This document shows positions 7,416 through 10,855 of a stretch of DNA of 10,855 nucleotides, piece by piece. Source of the stretch: Propionibacteriales bacterium (GTDB lineage Bacteria; Actinomycetota; Actinomycetes; Propionibacteriales; Propionibacteriaceae); assembly GCA_030453285.1 (NCBI GenBank), contig JAKDKP010000026.1, positions 1 to 10,855 on the forward strand, read 5' to 3'. The position numbers were made by a program, and so were the translations under genes. The first letter of the stretch is position 1, and each line of letters begins with the position of its first letter. The notes under the pieces were generated by a model. The model did not search any database. It was not told the origin of the DNA and worked only from the letters and a program-made list of their open reading frames with translations.

Positions 7416-7421
7416 AGGCTA
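7416..7421 (-). promoter_or_regulatory. -10 element of a probable leaderless promoter for the DUF2510 gene
   Basis: TAGCCT on the minus strand is followed by exactly six bases and then the ATG at 7409, so the predicted start of transcription is the A of the start codon. No purine-rich ribosome binding site is present, which supports a leaderless message. No clear -35 box is visible in the GC-rich sequence upstream. Confidence 0.5.
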
Positions 7422-7529
7422 GGCGATGAGGCCGCGGGTGCCCCCTGCCACCGGACACCGAATGGTCGATCGGAGCCCATCGGAGTCGTCGCTACGGTCC
7501 TCCCGGCGACCACTCGTCGCGAGTGAACG

Positions 7530-7580
7530 CGTACGGGGTCCAGGGCCGTGCGCGTCGCTCCCCCCCGCTCCGTACGGGGT
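7530..7580. repeat. Direct repeat of CGTACGGGGT in the 178-base gap 7410-7587
   Basis: The ten bases CGTACGGGGT occur at 7530-7539 and again at 7571-7580, a 41-base period. Between them is a run of seven C. The same gap also has a six-pair hairpin (CACTCG 7511-7516, CGAGTG 7520-7525) with a three-base loop. No credible small gene is seen in the gap. The meaning of the repeat is unknown, and chance is possible in DNA this GC-rich. Confidence 0.4.
7563..7579 (-). terminator. Possible GC hairpin terminator after the aldo/keto reductase gene
   Basis: CCCCG (7563-7567) and CGGGG (7575-7579) can pair around a seven-base loop, starting eight bases after the reductase stop codon in the direction of transcription. 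There is no U-tract, as is common in high-GC actinobacteria, so termination here is uncertain. Confidence 0.3.
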
Positions 7581-7587
7581 GGATCGA

Positions 7588-8544
7588 TCAGCCGGTGATC
7601 TCCATCAGCTTCTCAAGATCATCACCAGACGGAACCCAGGCGCCCGCGGACACGTTGGCGGTGATCTGCTCGGGCTTGGTCGCGCCGGCGATCACCGAGC
7701 CGACGGCCGGCATCGCAGCCAGCCCACCGATGGCGACCTGCAGCATCGTCACCTCACGTTCGGTGGCAAAGCCGGCAATCGCCTCGATCACGTCGAAGTT
7801 GGCCGCCTCGAGTCGGGAGGGCACCTTGTCGAGCCGGGTGCCCGCAGGCGCCTTCTCGCCGCGGCTGTACTTGCCGGTCAGCAGTCCGTTGGCCAGTGGG
7901 AAGAACGGCAGCAGACTCTGACCAGTGTGCTCCAGCGCGGGTACGAGTTCGGTCTCGACGTCGCGGTGCAGCCAGTTGTAGTGGTTCTGCGCGGAGATGA
8001 AGGGTTCGTACCCGGCGGTGGCGGCCACCCAGTCGGCGTCGATCACCTGCCATCCGGCCAGATTGGACGATCCGATGTAGCGAACCTTGCCCTCGGTGAC
8101 CAGGTCGGTCAGCACGTCCAGGGTTTCCTCGATCGGGGTGTGCGGGTCGGGCGTGTGCAACTGGTAGAGGTCGATCCAGTCGGTGTCGAGTCGGCGCAGG
8201 CTGCCCTCGACCGCCTTGCGCACGTAGCGGCGGGAGGCCCGTACATCCCAGTCGACGCCGTTGAGGCCCTTGGTGTCCATCCCGAACTTGGTGGCCACCA
8301 CCACCTCGTCGCGGCGAGTCCCCAATGCCTTGCCCAGCAGGGTTTCCGACTCGCCCTGGCCGTAGATGTCGGCGGTGTCGAAGAGCGTGATGCCGGCATC
8401 GATCGCGGTGTCCACCACGGCCTGGACGCTCTCGTCGGGCATCCGGGAGCCGAAGTTGTTGCACCCCAGGCCCACGGTCGACACGGTGAGTCCGGAGGTG
8501 CCGAGCTGCTGGTACGTCATGGTCTGGTCCGTCGTCTCGGACAT
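7588..8544 (-). CDS. Aldo/keto reductase
   Basis: Cytosolic NAD(P)H-dependent oxidoreductase of 318 residues with a TIM-barrel fold. Reading in order: YQQLGTSGLTVSTVGLGCNNFG at the N terminus (barrel start), then Asp56 and Tyr61 in FDTADIYGQGESE, Lys86 in VATKFG, and His130 in DLYQLHTPD. Together these complete the family's catalytic Asp-Tyr-Lys-His set. GKVRYIGSSN (152-161) is the usual strand after the active-site histidine. PAVGSVIAGATKPEQITANV near 280 is the cofactor-phosphate-binding region. The general look is of the YajO/Tas-like branch of the superfamily rather than sugar reductases of plants or animals. The substrate cannot be told. ATG at 8544 has AGGGGA six bases upstream; ATG at 8520 is an internal alternative nearer the conserved core. 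It starts 56 bases after the LemA gene on the same strand. Confidence 0.95.
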   Translation of the reverse strand: MSETTDQTMTYQQLGTSGLTVSTVGLGCNNFGSRMPDESVQAVVDTAIDAGITLFDTADIYGQGESETLLGKALGTRRDEVVVATKFGMDTKGLNGVDWDVRASRRYVRKAVEGSLRRLDTDWIDLYQLHTPDPHTPIEETLDVLTDLVTEGKVRYIGSSNLAGWQVIDADWVAATAGYEPFISAQNHYNWLHRDVETELVPALEHTGQSLLPFFPLANGLLTGKYSRGEKAPAGTRLDKVPSRLEAANFDVIEAIAGFATEREVTMLQVAIGGLAAMPAVGSVIAGATKPEQITANVSAGAWVPSGDDLEKLMEITG

Positions 8545-8577
8545 GACTGGTCCCCTGTCGGTGGAGTCGTTGTCGAT

Positions 8578-8594
8578 CGCCCCGTTGCCGGGCG
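8578..8594 (-). terminator. Weak hairpin just after the lemA-family stop codon
   Basis: CGCCC (8578-8582) and GGGCG (8590-8594) can pair around a seven-base loop, six bases past the LemA stop codon. An alternative four-pair stem (CCCG/CGGG) competes. No U-tract follows. It may slow or end transcription before the reductase gene, but support is slight. Confidence 0.2.
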
Positions 8595-8600
8595 CGGTGA

Positions 8601-9386
8601 TCAGCGCAGCGGATCTCCGCCGGGCTTGCCGGGCTGGTCGCCGGCCTCGTACTGCGGGAACGATTGTGCCTGTTCACCGGACGGGTTTCCGATCGAGCCA
8701 TCCGCCGGAGGTTGCCCCTGCTCGGGCAGGGCACGCGGGCCGTCCTGACCAGTGGTCGCCGCGCCCTGGCCGTCCTGCTGGCCGGAACGGTCACCGAAGC
8801 TCACCTGGGGCGCCTGCCTGGCGTCGGGCTCGGTCACCTCGAAGTAGGTGGCCCGCTCGAACTTGAACATCCCGGCGATCACGTTGGTGGGGAAGGACTC
8901 GATCTTGGTGTTGTAGACACGAACGTTGGCGTTGTAGTACCGACGCCCGGCAGCGATCCGATCTTCGGTCTCGGCCAGTTGGCGCTGCAATTCGACGAAG
9001 TTCCCGTTGCTCTTGAGATCCGGGTAGGCCTCGACGGTCACCAACAGGTTCCGCACCGCACCGGACAACTGCTCCTCGGCCTCGGCGCGGGCCGGCGAGG
9101 GCATGTCGCCATCGTTGCCGCGGGCGGCTGCGGCCTGGTTGCGCAGCCGGGTGACATCCTCCAGGACGCCGCGTTCCTGGTCGGCGAATCCCTTGACGGT
9201 CTCCACCAGGTTCGGGATCAACTCGTACCGGCGTTGCAGCTCGACGTCGATCTGACGCCACGATTCCTGGATGGTGTTGCGGGCTCGGACCAGACCGTTG
9301 TAGGCGCCGACGGCACCGAGGCCGAGCGCCACGATGATCAGGACGATCACGATGACGATGATCAAGACGATGGTGCCTGCTGACAT
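8601..9386 (-). CDS. lemA: LemA family membrane-anchored protein with a long hydrophilic tail
   Basis: Protein of 261 residues. A single N-terminal hydrophobic helix (about 5-27) anchors it in the membrane, with almost nothing before it. The LemA core follows: YNGLVRARNTIQESWRQIDV, then ELQRRYELIPNLVETVKGF (49-67), EAYPDLKSNGNFVELQRQL (119-137), RRYYNANVRVYNTKIESFP (148-166) and FKFERATYFEV (174-184). The core is mostly helical. Its role is unknown in most bacteria. Residues 198-261 are an added tail rich in Gln, Gly, Pro and Asp with no hydrophobic stretch, probably disordered; many LemA proteins stop near residue 190. The ATG at 9386 has AGAGGGAG eight bases upstream, and a TAGGCT sequence further up may be the -10 box. 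The neighbours (pyrE, aldo/keto reductase) do not suggest a shared pathway. Confidence 0.95.
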   Translation of the reverse strand: MSAGTIVLIIVIVIVLIIVALGLGAVGAYNGLVRARNTIQESWRQIDVELQRRYELIPNLVETVKGFADQERGVLEDVTRLRNQAAAARGNDGDMPSPARAEAEEQLSGAVRNLLVTVEAYPDLKSNGNFVELQRQLAETEDRIAAGRRYYNANVRVYNTKIESFPTNVIAGMFKFERATYFEVTEPDARQAPQVSFGDRSGQQDGQGAATTGQDGPRALPEQGQPPADGSIGNPSGEQAQSFPQYEAGDQPGKPGGDPLR

Positions 9387-9419
9387 GGATTCTGCTCCCT
9401 CTCGAGCGCGACTGCCTTC

Positions 9420-9425
9420 AGCCTA
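9420..9425 (-). promoter_or_regulatory. Candidate -10 element for the lemA-family gene
   Basis: TAGGCT on the minus strand would start transcription about 27 bases before the ATG at 9386, leaving a short leader that carries the AGAGGGAG ribosome binding site. No -35 box is apparent. The same hexamer occurs before pyrE. It also sits in one arm of a TCAGCC/GGCTGA inverted repeat (9418-9423, 9440-9445). Confidence 0.35.
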
Positions 9426-9456
9426 GCGCCAGGACTGATGGCTGATACCGACCGAC

Positions 9457-10014
9457 TCAGGCGAGCCCGAGGTCCTCGGCCGAGATGGCGTATCGGTAGG
9501 CCAGACCCTCGGCCTCGATCGCCTCCCGGGCGCCGGTGTTCCGGTCGACGATGACGGCCACCCCGACCACGTCGGCGCCGGCATCACGCAGCGCGCGGAC
9601 CGCGGTCAACACCGACCCACCGGTGGTGTTGGTGTCCTCGACCGCCAGCACTCTACGGCCGTGTACGTCGGGCCCCTCGATCCGCCGCTGGAGGCCGTGC
9701 GCCTTCTCAGCCTTCCGTACGGTGAACGCGTCCAGTCGGTCGCCGGCCGCGTCAGCCGCGTGCAGCATCGCGACCGCCACCGGGTCGGCGCCGAGGGTGA
9801 GCCCACCGGCTGCCTCGTACGACCAGTCCTTCGTGAGGTGGCGCATCACCCGGCCAACCAGGGGAGCGGCGGCCCCGTCGAAGGTGACCCGTCGCAGGTC
9901 GATGTAGAAGTCCGCCTCCTGCCCCGAACTGAGGGTGACGCGTTCGTGCACGATGGCGCGGGAGGTGATGTGGTCGATCAGCGCCTGGCGATCAGCTTCG
10001 TGGGTGTCGGTCAT
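9457..10014 (-). CDS. pyrE: Orotate phosphoribosyltransferase
   Basis: Cytosolic enzyme of 185 residues for the fifth step of pyrimidine synthesis: orotate plus PRPP gives orotidine monophosphate and pyrophosphate. The N terminus has SSGQEADFYIDLRR (29-42), the orotate-side motif. VRKAEKAHG (99-107) carries the flexible-loop lysines 101 and 104. VLAVEDTNTTGGSVLTAV (122-139) is the PRPP-binding signature, with Glu126-Asp127. Length and sequence agree with the short mycobacterial PyrE (about 180 residues) that I remember as Rv0382c. The ATG at 10014 has no ribosome binding site. TAGGCT eight bases before it suggests a leaderless or nearly leaderless message. It lies 49 bases downstream of the sortase gene and is probably expressed from its own promoter. 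No other pyr genes are in the window. Confidence 0.97.
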   Translation of the reverse strand: MTDTHEADRQALIDHITSRAIVHERVTLSSGQEADFYIDLRRVTFDGAAAPLVGRVMRHLTKDWSYEAAGGLTLGADPVAVAMLHAADAAGDRLDAFTVRKAEKAHGLQRRIEGPDVHGRRVLAVEDTNTTGGSVLTAVRALRDAGADVVGVAVIVDRNTGAREAIEAEGLAYRYAISAEDLGLA

Positions 10015-10022
10015 GATCGGTC

Positions 10023-10028
10023 AGCCTA
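10023..10028 (-). promoter_or_regulatory. -10 element of a probable (near-)leaderless pyrE promoter
   Basis: TAGGCT on the minus strand is followed by eight bases (GACCGATC) and then the pyrE ATG. The transcript would begin at or just before the start codon. This spacing is the same as that seen for the methyltransferase gene in this window. Confidence 0.45.
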
Positions 10029-10047
10029 CGCAATCCGGACTACGCAA
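10026..10047 (-). repeat. Two tandem copies of TTGCGTAG upstream of pyrE
   Basis: On the minus strand TTGCGTAG occurs at 10047-10040 and again at 10033-10026, 14 bases apart, with TCCGGA between. The second copy overlaps the probable pyrE -10 box. It could be a binding site for a regulator or a chance repeat. Confidence 0.4.
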
Positions 10048-10063
10048 CCCGGGCGCGTCCGGC

Positions 10064-10729
10064 TCACTTCTTCTCGCTGCTCTCCAGATGTCCGAAGGCG
10101 ATCGAACGGTCCGGCGAACGGAACAGATCCTGGCAGGTGGTCAGGGTGATCAGTTCCTTGGTCGGCTTCTGGTCCTTCTTGCCCGGGACCGGGTCGAGCA
10201 CCCAGGTGTCGTTCTCGCTGACGGTCAGGTCGGCCGGTGCGGTGTCGAGCACGTAGGTGAGGATCTCGGTGCGGGTTTCGACGATGATCTTGTCGCCCTT
10301 GCGCAGCTCCAGCAGGCGTTTGAACGGTTCCCCGTTGGTGACGCGGTGGCCGGCAATGGAGAAGTTGCCGACCTCGCCGGGAGCCGCAGCAACGTCGTAC
10401 ACGCCCACACCGCGGTTGAGCACCGACAGCTCGGTCCCGCGGATCAACGGCACCTCGTAGTCCTTGCCGAACCGGGGGATGCGCAGCAGCGCGAGCGCCT
10501 CACCGGGAATCTTGGTGGTCGGTTCGGCCTTCTCCGGCGTGGACCACTGCTGCCGCAAGCCGGTCTTCTGCTCCTCGAAGGTCTTCTCTGCCACGACATT
10601 GGTGCCGAAGTACTGGTAGCCGATCCAACCGAGCACCCCCACTCCGGCCAGCAGCAGAACCACCCCGAGGATGGTGATCACCGACGGGCCACGCCGGCGC
10701 GCACGGGCCGGTGTCGATGAGCGGGTCAT
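10064..10729 (-). CDS. Sortase, probably class E
   Basis: Membrane-anchored transpeptidase of 221 residues that would cut surface proteins at an LPxTG-like signal (LAxTG for class E) and join them to the cell wall. The N terminus is basic (ARARRR), followed by one transmembrane helix at about 17-37, so the catalytic domain faces outward. That domain starts near LALLRIPRFGKDYEVPLI (79-96). His128 in FSIAGHR, Cys199 in LITLTTC and Arg208 in SPDRSIAFGHL form the catalytic set; the nine-residue Cys-to-Arg spacing agrees with SrtE1 of Streptomyces as I recall it. Class E is inferred from this layout. No substrate with a sorting signal is in the window, so it is a stand-alone housekeeping-type sortase. 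ATG at 10729 overlaps the stop of the preceding gene (ATGA), and GGAGAG lies nine bases upstream, pointing to translational coupling. Confidence 0.94.
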   Translation of the reverse strand: MTRSSTPARARRRGPSVITILGVVLLLAGVGVLGWIGYQYFGTNVVAEKTFEEQKTGLRQQWSTPEKAEPTTKIPGEALALLRIPRFGKDYEVPLIRGTELSVLNRGVGVYDVAAAPGEVGNFSIAGHRVTNGEPFKRLLELRKGDKIIVETRTEILTYVLDTAPADLTVSENDTWVLDPVPGKKDQKPTKELITLTTCQDLFRSPDRSIAFGHLESSEKK

Positions 10730-10855
10730 GGCGTCATTCTCTCCGCATTCGGCTCATTTCCCAACTGGTCGTCGTACCAACGGTTGGATGATCGGTGCCA
10801 CACAATCAGAATGGCGAACACGATGTAGAGCGCCGCCGGCACCCACAGGCGCAGG
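10726..10855 (-). CDS. C-terminal end of an unidentified membrane protein (cut by the window edge)
   Basis: Only the last 42 residues are in the window. They start LRLWVPAALYIVFAILIVWH, a hydrophobic helix, and end in a short polar tail (SSNRWYDDQLGNEPNAERMTP). The frame is judged real because it ends in a TGA that overlaps the sortase ATG by the classic ATGA arrangement, and because the composition is that of a membrane helix followed by a charged tail; the other minus frame checked gives no such pattern. The family cannot be recognised. Its coupling to the sortase suggests co-expression, perhaps at the cell surface. Confidence 0.65.
   Translation of the reverse strand, partial: LRLWVPAALYIVFAILIVWHRSSNRWYDDQLGNEPNAERMTP

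Noticed and set aside
7426..8748. A 440-codon plus-strand open frame opposite the aldo/keto reductase
   Set aside because: The minus strand encodes a complete aldo/keto reductase with all four catalytic residues. The plus frame has no recognisable domain and shows the composition of an antisense shadow.
9418..9445. Inverted repeat TCAGCC/GGCTGA between pyrE and the lemA-family gene
   Set aside because: Six pairs around a 16-base loop is too weak for a terminator, and one arm is the candidate lemA -10 box; chance is likely.

Overview
This is a high-GC bacterial window, almost certainly actinobacterial. The fructose-bisphosphate aldolase and orotate phosphoribosyltransferase look closely like their mycobacterial counterparts as I remember them. 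The DUF2510 protein, the DUF2797 protein, a sortase resembling class E and the TANNNT-type -10 elements placed just before start codons also fit Actinobacteria. A member of the Propionibacteriales or a relative is a guess, not something the sequence proves. No rRNA, tRNA, CRISPR array, insertion sequence or phage gene is visible. The gene content reads as core chromosome.

Left part (1-4404). On the minus strand lie a GntR/HutC-type regulator, a two-helix membrane protein coupled to it, and then class II fructose-bisphosphate aldolase, which runs off the left edge. Divergent from the regulator, across 96 bases holding two short perfect palindromes, is a SIS-domain phosphosugar enzyme related to the GlmS isomerase half and NagB-II deaminases. 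A DUF2797 protein follows it 25 bases later. The regulator, palindromes and sugar-phosphate enzyme look like a small amino-sugar control unit.

Middle part (4405-7409). A DUF6498 membrane protein (plus) meets a TrmH/SPOUT RNA methyltransferase (minus) tail to tail, with a 26-base overlap. The methyltransferase starts back to back with a DedA membrane protein (plus). Their start codons are only 25 bases apart, and overlapping -10-like hexamers sit in the gap. DedA converges with a DUF2510 single-pass membrane protein (minus).

Right part (7410-10855). Reading leftward on the minus strand: the end of an unidentified membrane protein, a sortase coupled to it by an ATGA overlap, pyrE, a LemA protein with a long hydrophilic tail, an aldo/keto reductase and the DUF2510 protein. 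Gaps of 49-178 bases separate the genes after the sortase. Candidate promoters precede pyrE, lemA and the DUF2510 gene, so this is probably several transcription units rather than one operon.

The longest stretch without a gene is 178 bases (7410-7587). I see no obvious new multi-gene system. The points most worth a second look are the GntR/SIS control region, the run of probable leaderless genes, the DUF2797 protein and the shortened C terminus of the SIS enzyme.
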